Shown piece after piece: positions 1-9,500 of a stretch of DNA of 64,000 nucleotides; the first letter of the stretch is position 1, and the number at the start of each line of letters is the position of its first letter. The notes below the pieces were generated by a model. It did no database searches. It was not told where the DNA came from and saw only the letters and a list, made by a program, of their open reading frames with translations. This stretch comes from Anagrus nilaparvatae. Lineage: Eukaryota; Arthropoda; Insecta; Hymenoptera; Mymaridae. The stretch is taken from contig JAKSXM010000237.1 of NCBI GenBank assembly GCA_022575985.1, positions 5,350,501 to 5,414,500 on the forward strand. The letters are read 5' to 3'. Position numbers and translations under genes: made by a program.

Positions 1-715
1 AAAATTATAAATTAAAATAAAGAACAGTGATTATTGATATTTGAATATTAGTGAATTTTTAGTTATAATAAATTAGTTTATAATTAATAAAAATGTATTA
101 ATAAAGTTAATCACTTTGTGTTATAATAATTAAGAAAAAGGAGTTGTTTTATTATTATTAATAATTATAGATTTATAAAAATATATATATATCATCTCAT
201 CCGTCATTTCCTTAATATTCCATGACCTTGAATTTTAAAGTATTTTTGTCTCTCTCTAACTTATTAAAATAAGGTAAGTCCCATATATAATCGATTTAAC
301 ACGCGACGCAAAATATTTATTTTAACGAATCTATAATTGATGATATTATTTCCGGTTCGCGGAAATAACTACATCACATTACTTTGAAAATTTAGGTAGA
401 TACGTAAAAAATAAACCCAAATCGAATGAAATTCTTTTTGATAAAAAAGTTTTTCCTCGGTTTTCACTTTTTTTTGTTCTTTTTAAAAATTTGATAAAAG
501 TTTTTTTCTTGGAATTTCAGTTTTTTCAACATAAAAATTTTTGTCATTATTAACCGAAATAAAACCTAGCCTATGTTTTGACCCGTAATTTTTGCCGTCT
601 TTTGTCGTAAACCCGATATCTGTAACTTTTATCGTGTTCTCGTTTATCGCGTTCGGACAAACATACATAATTAAAGATTTATGTATATATAGGATAACAT
701 ACTTTTAAAAGTCTT

Positions 716-850
716 TGAAAATTCTGCGCTTAAGAACTATTACAGGTTTATGGACTTACAATAATGTGGATTTAGGGACTTAGCATATTTCAGGTTTAGG
801 GAATAAAAATAGTTTGGGTTTAGAATCTTAACAGCTAGTGAGGTGATGAT
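716..850. repeat. Minisatellite-like repeat, 'agggacttagaataatt' type
   Basis: Degenerate head-to-tail copies of a unit of about 24 bases containing 'tttagggacttag.ata'. The same unit recurs at about 3050-3245 and 63600-63730. Each tract is followed by a similar tail ('agtttgggtttagaatcttaac' type here and at 3200). This suggests one dispersed element family rather than three independent satellites. Confidence 0.5.
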
Positions 851-1340
851 TACAAATTATGATATTTTTTTCCGCCTTTTTTAGGGTAAAAATATCATTT
901 CTAACAATTCTAAGTTAATATTATTAAGTAAAATTGATTTGAATGAAATTAAATTGTAAAATATTATTAATAAATTATTTGTTTATGTAAAATTTGAAAA
1001 ACTTTAAAACTGCTTGATGCGTTAAAAATAAAAAAAGTGATTGCAGATGGCATCCACTTATCATGTCGAGTTTAATAAATCATAGATTTATTTATTTAGC
1101 TCTCTAGGTCGAAAAATTTGCCAATAATAATATTCTTAAAGATTATGAGCAATAGTCATTAAAAAAATATCTAATAGAATGAACTTTTTACATTACCTGA
1201 GGATTTTTGAGGATGAGAGAATCGTTTTCATAGAGGAAAATTTTTATTTTTTTATCCAACATATTTTCCAATTTTCATAGAGGGTGGACCAAAAAGCATT
1301 AAAAAAGCAATTATCTACATTCTGTGTAGAAATTTCTCTT

Positions 1341-1620
1341 ATTTATATTTTTATCTGCCATCTTGGAAATTAGAAACAATATTTTGGGCTGAAAAATTGA
1401 ATATTTGCATCCATAAAAACGTTTTTCTCAACCTTAAAAACCCCCAAGTAATTTAAAAAATCCATTTTATTATGTTTGTTGGTCCGCCATCTTGGAAAAT
1501 CTTAAAATATAATGGGGTGCATATGTGCAACTTTTTATCCCCCAAGAAATGCCGAAAATTCACTTTTTTATATTTTTTGTTCCACTATCTTGGAAAATCG
1601 GAAAATATGTTAAAATATAA
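1341..1620. repeat. Degenerate tandem repeat of about 100-135 bp
   Basis: The motif 'ccatcttggaaa' recurs near 1356, 1489 and 1588 (last copy 'ctatcttggaaa'), each time followed by an A/T-rich stretch and a similar spacer. Copy spacing is uneven (about 133 and 99 bases), so this is an old, partly deleted tandem array. No coding or RNA feature is apparent. Confidence 0.45.
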
Positions 1621-1630
1621 AAATACCTCC

Positions 1631-1805
1631 CGGCTTTGTTACTTTTCAGGTATAACTTCTGATTGGGGCGCGCAACCTAGGCAACTTATCGTTGCCTTCC
1701 CCCTTCCCAGGTATGAAAGGCTCTCTACAATAGAAGTCCCTCTGCTTTGTTTATCAACAGGGTGGCCTTTACGTACTTTGCTACTTTGTTCCAATTTGCA
1801 GGATT
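1631..1805 (-). mobile_element. Fragment of R1-clade LINE 3' end
   Basis: About 175 bases closely match the 3' terminal part of the R1-clade element at 48250-48430, including the 'acgtactttgctactttgttcc' type stretch that is also found at 23100 and 48400. The element lies on the minus strand. Only the end of ORF2 and part of the 3' UTR remain. It is a dead fragment; an apparent 115-codon plus-strand ORF across it is antisense. Confidence 0.75.
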
Positions 1806-1953
1806 TCAATATAATGTAGTTCGTTATAAATATAGATTTTTTTCTAAATTTGCATTTTCAAGATTACAAAATTGAACTAATGCAGGAATCAGTTATTATT
1901 TTTTTTTTTTAATTATCTTTTAATAAGCAATGATTTGGTTTACTATTTTTTAG

Positions 1954-2059
1954 TTGAGAATCTTTGATTGGTGTCCTGAAAACAATTTATGGAAAGAAAC
2001 TAATGTAAAATTGTTACCTAATTTTTATTCTGTGACAGCTCTTAGTTGGAGACAAGATG
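1954..2059 (+). CDS. IFT172: Internal exon of IFT172 (intraflagellar transport protein 172)
   Basis: The exon reads L-R-I-F-D-W ... T-A-L-S-W-R-Q-D-G over 35 codons plus one base. This matches the stretch of animal IFT172 that reads LRVFNW ... TALAWKRDG, near the end of the first beta-propeller (WD repeat) part of the protein, roughly residue 300 in the human protein. IFT172 is a peripheral subunit of the IFT-B complex that carries cargo along cilia; in insects it is needed in sensory neurons. An acceptor (pyrimidine tract, TTTTTTAG) precedes the exon and a strong donor (G|GTAAGT) follows it, leaving phase 1. No neighbouring exon is visible on either strand, so the next exon is either beyond the window or lost. 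It is the only host coding sequence I recognise. An orphan exon copied by a transposon is possible but less likely, because both splice sites are intact. Confidence 0.85.
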
Positions 2060-2744
2060 GTAAGTTTTTACAAATTTTAGGTACTAAAATTCTCATGTTA
2101 AGTTAGTTTATCTTCAGTTATGGAAATATGCATTGATATGCTCAAGTACAAATAAATATTTAAATATTTTTCTTGCACAAAAATTATTTTCTGTAGAAAA
2201 TTTATTTATGGGTTTATTATTTATCGTATTTACTTTAATTCCAGAGATTACTTCTACTTCATTGAATAAGCACAGAAATATTTAATAGGTGCCTATTTAT
2301 TTAAATTTAATATCTATATGTTTATTATGTAATAGAGTAAATATCACTGATATTATTATTAATATCAGCGATATTTTAAAGTACTCTCACATAGTGGGAT
2401 AAAGGCGTTCAAAATAGTTCAAAAATCATAATCCGGCTGAATTTTCGTTTAAAAAATTAAACTAGAACTAAAATAACTAACTTAATCGAAAAAAGAAAAA
2501 TTTTGAGTATTCAGTCTAATTTCAGTAAAAAAGAAATTTTAGCAGCTGCAAGTTAAATAACTAAACAATTTCAAAATTTTAGATGAAATTTAAAATTGAA
2601 GGCAAATCTATCTCACATAAATTTTTTTATTTTTTATGTTATTTTTTACGATAATTTATCCGAAAACATGAAATTTTTCATGCGGTATAAAATTCGCAGC
2701 TATTTTTTGGTAAAATATTTCCTTTAATTTTTTAAAAATACGTT
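2060..2744. other. AT-rich sequence after the IFT172 donor, no gene seen
   Basis: This starts as intron directly after the donor at 2060. It contains a short imperfect hairpin near 2343-2375 built on 'gatatt ... aatatc'. I see no exon matching the continuation of IFT172 and no other gene. Confidence 0.5.
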
Positions 2745-4765
2745 AAAATATATAGGTTGATATTCCTCAAATGTATGTAAACCTAATTCTTGGGTCTCCA
2801 AGTCAACCCCAAAATATTTTTCCCTCAAAGTACTATCGAAAACAAGTTACCTTCTCAATTTTTAGCCTCCTAGGTCTTCTCTTTATTTTTTCACAGCCAT
2901 ATTAGATAACATGGAACATGTTAATAGTGAGGGAGTACTTCAGAACCTGAAAATTAAGGGGGGGGGGGCAAATTTGTCTTATTTAAGGAGGGATAAAATT
3001 TGTCCTATTTAAGAGGGAGGTCAAATAAGACTTAGAATAATTGGGGGACTTTAAAAAATCTGGGCTTAAGGATATAGGATAATACAGGTCTATGGACTTA
3101 GAATAATATCAATTTAGGGACTTGGAATAATTCAGATTTAGGGATTTCGAATAATATCGATTAAGGGACTTATAATAATTCAGGTTTAGGAAATCAAAAT
3201 AGTTTGAGTTTAGAATCTTAACAACTAGTAAGATGTTAATCACAAATTATGAAATTAGAATATTGTATTGTAATGTTGAGTAACATTTGTATTATACCTA
3301 GTCCTCAGCTGGCAGTAAACATGTTCCATCCATTTAGGTTGTGTTTACACAAATCGGTTATAAGTTTTTTTTGTGCTTTTTATTTTTTTAAATTTTAAGA
3401 GCGCAAAAATTACTACAAATTCTCTCAGACTCTTATTTTATAACAAAAAAATTTTCCTCATTAATCCAGATAGGAAATTTCCCTGGCTATCCGATTGAAT
3501 GGTTCAAATTTTATTCAAAGCTGCGCATGCGTGAGAAATCGAGTAAATACGTTTCAAGTTTTAGCATTAATATCTGCCCAGCAGACAAATCAATTTTTAT
3601 TTTGCAATATCCAAAATTATTGTCTTTATGTATACTTTTTATGATAAAATTTTTTTGCTTTGTTTTTTGGCTTCCTTAAAAAATTAGAGTAAAAAATCTG
3701 ATTCCAAAATTTTCATTTTTTAAAAATTTCAAATTTCCCGCCAAGTCACGTGTCTAATCAATTCATGTTTTTACTACAAGCTTATACGTTAAGACAGCGA
3801 AATTTAAAAAAATTCCCCGATTAATATCGGTTAATTTAGCACAATTAAAAAAAAAATAGAGTTAAATCCAGCTTTATGGTGCCCATCTTGTAAAATGACC
3901 TTCACTGATAGACCCCAAATTCAGTAGATGTGTACCACATTGGGCAAATTTGAAGTTTTTTGGAAGTTTTCAAATTTGCTAAAAATTTTTTAGCAATTAA
4001 TTTATAAAACCGAAAGGATGCAAAAAAAAAAATATTTTCAATAGATATCGCTATTGAAAATTTCCCGATAAATTCGATTTTTCAGTTGGTATTAACCTAA
4101 AATGCTTCGGGACACCAGGAAATGGAGATTTCGACCACCTATGCGGTTATTTGAATATCTAAAAAGTCAAATATTTTTATCCATGAATTTTGTAAGTGAA
4201 TTTTAGAAGTGCTCTTCTTAAAATAAAATTTATAAAAAATTTTCCATGAAAAAACATTTTTAATCCTATATATTTAAAAAAAATAGTTTAAGCGATTAAT
4301 TAATTTAAATATAAATTATTGTTCAAAAAAGTCAAAGAAAAATTATAATTTTTTAAAATAAACGTTTCTGGTATTTTAAATTTAAGATTAATTGATTAAT
4401 TTTGTTGAATATATTACTCATATTCTTTAAAACACCTTTTTAAATAATTATTCGTAATGCTTGTAATTAATGTAGCATTCTAAATATTTTATTTTAAGAA
4501 AAGTGCTCTTGTTGACTTATAAAATTCATAGAAATAAATTTTTATTTTTTAGAAATTCAAATTACTGCATCAGTGGTCGAAATCTCCATTTTCTTAACTG
4601 AAAAATCAAATTTTTCGTTAAATTTTCAATAGGCGTATCTATTGAAAATATTTTTCTTAGCATACTTTCGGTTTTTGTAAATTACTTGCTAAAAAATTAT
4701 TAGCAAATTTGAAAACTTCCAAAAAAATTCAAATTGGCCCAATGTGGGCACTTTTGTACCTAGAG
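2745..4765. repeat. Left part of a large foldback (inverted-repeat) element
   Basis: Positions 2745-2896 and 3361-3930 are the reverse complement of 21003-21775, on the far side of the gypsy element. Inside this, 3930-4340 is itself inverted against about 4430-4765 (shared landmarks: 'gcccaatgtggg', 'tcgaccac', the AAAT/T-rich arms). Removing the 16.2-kb gypsy insertion therefore rebuilds a roughly 2.5-kb palindromic sequence with no ORF. It is probably a foldback DNA transposon or a long-TIR MITE. Its outer ends, near 2745 and 21775, are not sharp enough to define termini or a target duplication. Confidence 0.7.
2897..3360. mobile_element. MITE-like insertion with minisatellite core
   Basis: This block is absent from the otherwise matching right arm at about 21600-21640, so it is an insertion into the left arm. 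It begins near 'aacatggaacatgtt' and carries the inverted form 'aacatgttccat' near its other end, followed by 'ttgtgtttacacaa'. A G-run and copies of the 24-base unit (about 3050-3200) fill the middle. The same right-hand end ('gaacatgttccat ... ggttgtgt') is seen at 63762-63815, so this is a dispersed non-autonomous family. Confidence 0.55.
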
Positions 4766-4809
4766 GGCTAACCAATTAGGAGGGATCATGTTTCATTTAT
4801 ATAAAAACA

Positions 4810-6204
4810 TGCAACGTCCGTATTTATAAAAAATAAGACGGGCAGCTCTTTCATAAGATGTATTGGACGAGCCCTACTCCCTAGTAGCCGGCTAGCCCTT
4901 CAACCTTATCGTTTTACCTGCCCCCACTGGGCTATCCCTCCGAAGAACGCCTTGCCTTCTGAGGAAATCGTGCCTAATGGGATTTTTAATGTTATTTTAA
5001 TTACAGGAAATCGTCTTTCACGCAAGGTAATTATCGGAATCCCGCCGATGTGGTTAACCACGGCAAGAGCGGAGTTATGTGCCCGCCGCCACTACAGAAC
5101 GCCTTGTCTGTATAGCACTTCCTTAACTCCAAGACGTGAGGTCAGATCCTGCAAGTGATCGTGGTGCTAGCATGTAAACCCCAGCCTCAAGGTCAAAGGG
5201 TAAACAGGGACTTTATTCCCTATTACCGCATCAAACGCCTTGTCGATGCGGCACCATGCCAATAAATACCAATTTTTATAAGATATTCATGAACAAAGGT
5301 CCTCTTATAGTTTAGTATGAACTCCCAGCCTCAAGGTCAAAGGAGAAATAAGGACGTGAGTCCTTATTACCGTATCAAACGCCTTGTTGATGCGGCACCA
5401 TACGTAACGCCAAAGAGTCGCCAATGTTAAAATAGTCAGTAAAGAGTTAGTAATGATGTTGACCTTTACTGGCCATGTTTTACCTGTCCGCAGATCCAAG
5501 TAAATGAGCATCTAATCGGGTTTAGGATTTAATTTAAATAACAAACGATTTCGATTAGCTTTAATAATAAAATATAATTTTATTTAATGATTATATAATT
5601 AATTTACAACGATATCGAAATCAAATTAAAGAATTCACGAAATTGAACTAAGTTCCGTTTTGTGAATTTAAAGTAAAAATAAAAATGTTTTATCTTAAGA
5701 ATTTTTCTAAGTTCTAACAAAAATTTATGACAAAATAAAATAACAAAAATATTCTAAGTCCAAAAAAAAACTGACAAATGTATTCTAAGTTCAAAAGAAT
5801 TCAAAATGAGATGACAGCCGACACGACCGCGATAGTTCCTCTATATTTTTACCCTTTAGCTTTGAGCTCTCTCCCGAGAATGTCTCCTTTCGAATCCCTA
5901 TTTACGAGATCGACTATCGTGGGCCTGACTGCTGTCATCCCACTCTTTACATTTGTGCGTAAAGAACTTATTTGCATATACTTAATGCTGATTTATATCC
6001 CTTCTTTATTTTTATAATTACTCGCGCATCTATTAATAAATCCCTTCCCCAGTGATACGTTCATATGTATCACTGTTATAATATACTATTGAATGTATAT
6101 GAATTTATGTGCATGTATAAAGGAAAGTTCCGTAAGGACTTTTCTTTATGTACAAAAAATGTAAAAAAAAATACCTTTATGTTTTTATAATAAAGGGCCT
6201 TGCA
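4810..6204 (-). repeat. 3' LTR of the gypsy element
   Basis: 1395 bases, TG...CA when read on either strand, nearly identical to 19605-20999. Read on the minus strand, a TATA-like 'gatataaat' lies about 205 bases from the LTR start (plus-strand position near 5995), a possible promoter. ORFs inside the LTR are not conserved as proteins. Confidence 0.92.
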
Positions 6205-6662
6205 TCTACACCCCCTGATAAAAATCTTACACTTAATTAATTTGTAAATTTTTATCACAGAAATGTCTTTATGTTTTTTTTTTTTTTTTAGACGAGTAAA
6301 AAAGAGCGAAAAGAGAAAAGAAAAAGTTGTCTGTTAAACATTTTCCGGCGTAAAATAAAATAAAAATGACGGTTTTTAAAAAAAAAATTTTGTAAGTTAA
6401 TTTTTCTTACGAGCTTATTAAATAAAAAAAAAAATCTAATCTTTTCTTTTCGTTTTTTTTTTTTTTAATTTAAATGAACAACAAAAAAAAATTTATCTTT
6501 TGACTTAGAATTATGATTATAACTAAATAAATGTAAAAAAAAAACGAATGTTAATAACATTCTTTCTTTGTGCTTATGTGTTTGTACTTATTGTTACTAT
6601 AAAAAAAAATTTTTTTTTTTTTAGGAACTTTGTTTTGGTTACTTTAAAATTAAAAATAATTC

Positions 6663-7312
6663 TTATATTTTATTTTGTTGTATATTTTTCTTCTTTCTTG
6701 AGATAATGCTTCGAATTTGACGTAACCTTTTCTGCTGGACTAGCTTACTTTGTTTTTGGAATTTTTGGGCCGTAGTTAGTGGATTAATTACATATTTTGT
6801 GATTTTTACCTTTCTTATTATTAATCCGTTGTTATTTTTGACGTCTGTTTGACTAGATTTATCGACTTTTAGTTTATAGTTAACAACTGTTTCACAATCA
6901 CTTATGCTAACTAGATCTTTCTCTAAATGATCACTTTGTGCACTATCATATGATTTTTGACCTTCAAGATTTATAGCCGTATTATTATCACTATTATTTG
7001 CGCTATCACTTTCGCTGGAACTTTCTGGTGGCGATTCAACTTCGCCGAATAGGTCTTGTTGGTCTAAAATGCGTTGAAGCTTATAAAACAGTTTTTTATT
7101 GCTTGGGTTGCTACTTCTTGATTTTTATGTTCGGTAAGATATTTAACTAGTTGGTGAACTTGTGTAAGCTCGATTATTTCTGCATGGAGTGGTATTTTAT
7201 CAATTTTTTTTATAGCAAAAGCTAAGTTATTGTAGTTTAACCTGTGTCTTTTTATAAAACCAGTATAATACCATGCTTTATTTAGTTGTGTTACTTTATC
7301 CATTTTAAACAA
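6663..7312 (-). CDS. Accessory ORF C: TFIIS-N/LEDGF-IBD-like domain with acidic and basic tail (frameshifted)
   Basis: This is the last ORF before the 3' LTR. The first frame (7312 to about 7090) gives a helical domain with the pattern AIKKIDKIPLHAEIIELTQV followed by VKYLTEHKNQEV. This is the layout of the TFIIS N-terminal domain family, which includes the integrase-binding domain of LEDGF/PSIP1. At the six-T run 7092-7097 the frame must shift by one base; the second frame then stays open to a stop at 6663-6665. It completes the last helix (LFYKLQRIL) and adds a Glu/Ser/Asp-rich linker and a Lys/Arg-rich C-terminus, about 225 codons in all. Whether the shift is a mutation or programmed is unknown. 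The fold call rests on pattern only; function, perhaps tethering the pre-integration complex to chromatin, is inference. Confidence 0.55.
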
Positions 7313-7420
7313 AAAAATATTTTATCTCTTTATATTGGTTTTTTTTTTTTTTAACTATTTGTTGCTTACTGTTTTGGGAGCTATAGGTAAATGCCCTCTT
7401 AAGAAGTTTGGGTCGGTCAC

Positions 7421-8044
7421 TTACTTGAAGCCTCCCCACTCTAGTAGATCTTGGTAGGACAGATTTTGTTTATCCTCTCTCTCTTGTTCTACGTTATTAT
7501 TGACAGTTATTTGTCCTTGATCGTTGAGTTGTCGTTCACACGATTTTATTTCTTTATCTAACTTTAATAGTTTTTTACTTTTTTTTCCTATGCGTTTTAT
7601 TGTATTGTTTATGTTTCTTTTTAGGCGTCTTTTTTTTCTCGCTACGTTTTTCTCATTTGTTGAGATTTTGATAGTCGTATCTAATTTGATGTTTTATTCA
7701 CTAACTTGCGTATATTTGTCATATTTTTTATTCATGGTGTACGCATACCTAGTTTTAAGTTCATTATTTACGCCATTGTAGACATTCACGTTGATGTTTC
7801 TGTTTGCCTTTAGGTATCGTTTTGCATTTCCATAGACGGTTTGCGTATCTTTAACCCTGAATTCATTTTCGGTTCGAATAATTATATCATCATCGGTTTG
7901 TGTATTAACGTTGGCTGTGAGTGCGAAATAAATTTCGTACTCTGTACCTATGGCTACTTCTTTTTTGTCGTTATTATATTCGTCTCTTACCTGTTGTTGG
8001 ACGCATGCTGCAACCCATTTTGTACCTAATAATGGAGGTGTCAT
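7421..8044 (-). CDS. Accessory ORF B: unknown protein, one internal stop
   Basis: It starts with ATG at 8044 and runs 116 codons to a TAA at 7694-7696. The same frame then stays open for a further 90 codons to a second stop at 7421-7423, so this is best read as one gene of about 207 codons with a nonsense mutation (or readthrough). The N-terminal part has a beta-rich look (GTKWVAACVQQQV, then alternating hydrophobics). The part after the stop is strongly basic (KKRRLKR) and then Glu/Gln-rich, ending in LLEWGGF. I do not recognise the family. It starts 9 bases after ORF A ends, on the same strand, which suggests one transcript. Confidence 0.5.
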
Positions 8045-8053
8045 TTTTTATTT

Positions 8054-8320
8054 TTATAGACTGGTTAAATCATATAGCGTTGAGTCGTCAACTTCTATTT
8101 CCCACGCGTCTATGACTTCAAAAACTTTTTTTCTTAAGATTCCCGGAAACTGTATGAATAGCGTGATTACTGCTATTATTTTTGATTCTTTTTTTAAATG
8201 AGAATTTGGCTTTGTTTTATATAATGTATCTAATATTTTATGCACTATTTCGTGCTTTTTAAAATTTTTCAAAAGTTGTCTTTTATAGTAGTTTAAAGTT
8301 TCTAAAGAGGGATTATTCAT
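8054..8320 (-). CDS. Accessory ORF A: unknown small helical protein
   Basis: An 88-codon ORF starting at ATG 8320, downstream of integrase by about 1.2 kb and immediately upstream of ORF B. The product is Lys- and Leu-rich with amphipathic helices (YYKRQLLKNFKKHEIVHKIL) and an acidic C-terminus. No signal peptide, membrane segment or known motif is visible. Its place in a three-ORF cluster between integrase and LTR is where retroviruses and some gypsy elements carry accessory or env genes; it is not an env. Confidence 0.45.
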   Translation of the reverse strand: MNNPSLETLNYYKRQLLKNFKKHEIVHKILDTLYKTKPNSHLKKESKIIAVITLFIQFPGILRKKVFEVIDAWEIEVDDSTLYDLTSL

Positions 8321-9500
8321 CCTTCAAGTTAGGACAAACTATTTATACTGATCTAATGATATCTTTTTCGTTAGCCTCAAACGCGTGTTATTGTTTATTT
8401 ATTTTGTTTCTGTTTTTTTTTTTATGTTGGAAACTCGCATTGAGTTTCCAATCAAAATTACAATTAAAATTTAACTTAAAATTTGTGTTATTTATTTTTC
8501 AAGGTGTTTTATAACACTGTATTATAAAGTAAAATGTATGCTTTTTATTTAGTTTATGTTTTTAGATTTTTTTTTTTTTTGTTTTATTATTATTATTTTT
8601 TTTTTTTTTTTTTTATTTTTATAGTTTATAATCTTTGCGGATTTTTTTATTTTTATTACCCTTACGGGCCTATCATCTTCGTACATCCATGTTTTGTTTT
8701 AGCCATTTTTTTTTTTTTTTGATGTTTGGGCTTGTGAGGTTTTGGATGTGACGTTGGCTAGGCAAGGCAAGGTTGCCACCCCTTGACAATGAGGGCCTCT
8801 CCTCATCGCGCCTACCTATCTTACTTAGAAAATTCCCACCTTTTTTCTCTTTTATAACCCTGTTTAACCAAACAACGGTACTATTTTTTATCACTCATCA
8901 ACAATTCGGTGCAAAAAAAAAAAATTTAGAAGAATTTTGTGTGGGCAAAAATCGATTTTTATAATGTTTTTTTTTTATTTCGACCATAATTGTTAAATAA
9001 GTGGGATGGTCGCAAAATTTTTGTTTTTCATTTTTTTTTTTTTTATTATATAGAATAAAAATTTCATGTTTAAATAATTACTCCGTATACTAGGAGTTTT
9101 TTTTTTTGAGTATATATATATATATTATTTATTAATTTAATTTATTTTTAAGGAGTTTGTACGCTTTTTGATTGGATTGCACACGTAATACGTTATTTTG
9201 TTTTGAAATTACGAGTTACAATCTTATTGCGTTCGTTGTTTTTTTTTTTTTGAAAAAATTTTATTGCATCAGTACGTTTCGTATTATAAAAAAAAGAAAA
9301 AATTTTTTTTTTGTATTATAAAAAAAAAGAAAAATATCTTTAGTGCATAGGCACGACAGAATGTTATTGATTTTTTTTTTTTTTTAGTTTTGTGATGGTG
9401 GTATTTAATAGTAATTGTGTTCGGTTATTTTTTGAGTTAACAAGGGAAATTTGGAGGAATATTCTAAGTAAGATCTTTATTATCTGAATTTTTTTTTTTT
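8321..9500. other. Low-complexity spacer between integrase and the accessory ORFs
   Basis: No ORF is supported. The stretch is full of long T runs and 'tattataaaaaaaagaaaa' type repeats (9283-9335). The latter resemble the triplicated A-rich unit in the BEL leader at about 24500-24590. It could hold a splice acceptor for a subgenomic accessory mRNA, but I cannot pick one out. Confidence 0.5.

Larger units (their letters stand above)
1..1953. other. AT-rich non-coding sequence upstream of the IFT172 exon
   Basis: No gene is supported here. The stretch holds a short minisatellite (about 716-850), three degenerate copies of a unit containing 'ccatcttggaaa' (about 1341-1620) and an R1-clade LINE scrap (1631-1805). 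It ends in a pyrimidine-rich tract and AG that form the acceptor of the exon at 1954. By position it is probably an IFT172 intron. A 61-codon minus-strand ORF at 483-668 matches nothing I know and is what AT-rich DNA gives by chance. Confidence 0.6.

Noticed and set aside
483..668. 61-codon minus-strand ORF
   Set aside because: No recognisable motif and no coding context; chance ORF in AT-rich DNA.
1472..1819. 115-codon plus-strand ORF
   Set aside because: Its second half is antisense to the R1-clade fragment at 1631-1805; no independent protein similarity.
8534..8722. Phe/Tyr-rich plus-strand ORF that looks like a membrane protein
   Set aside because: It is a translation of T runs; low-complexity sequence, not a gene.
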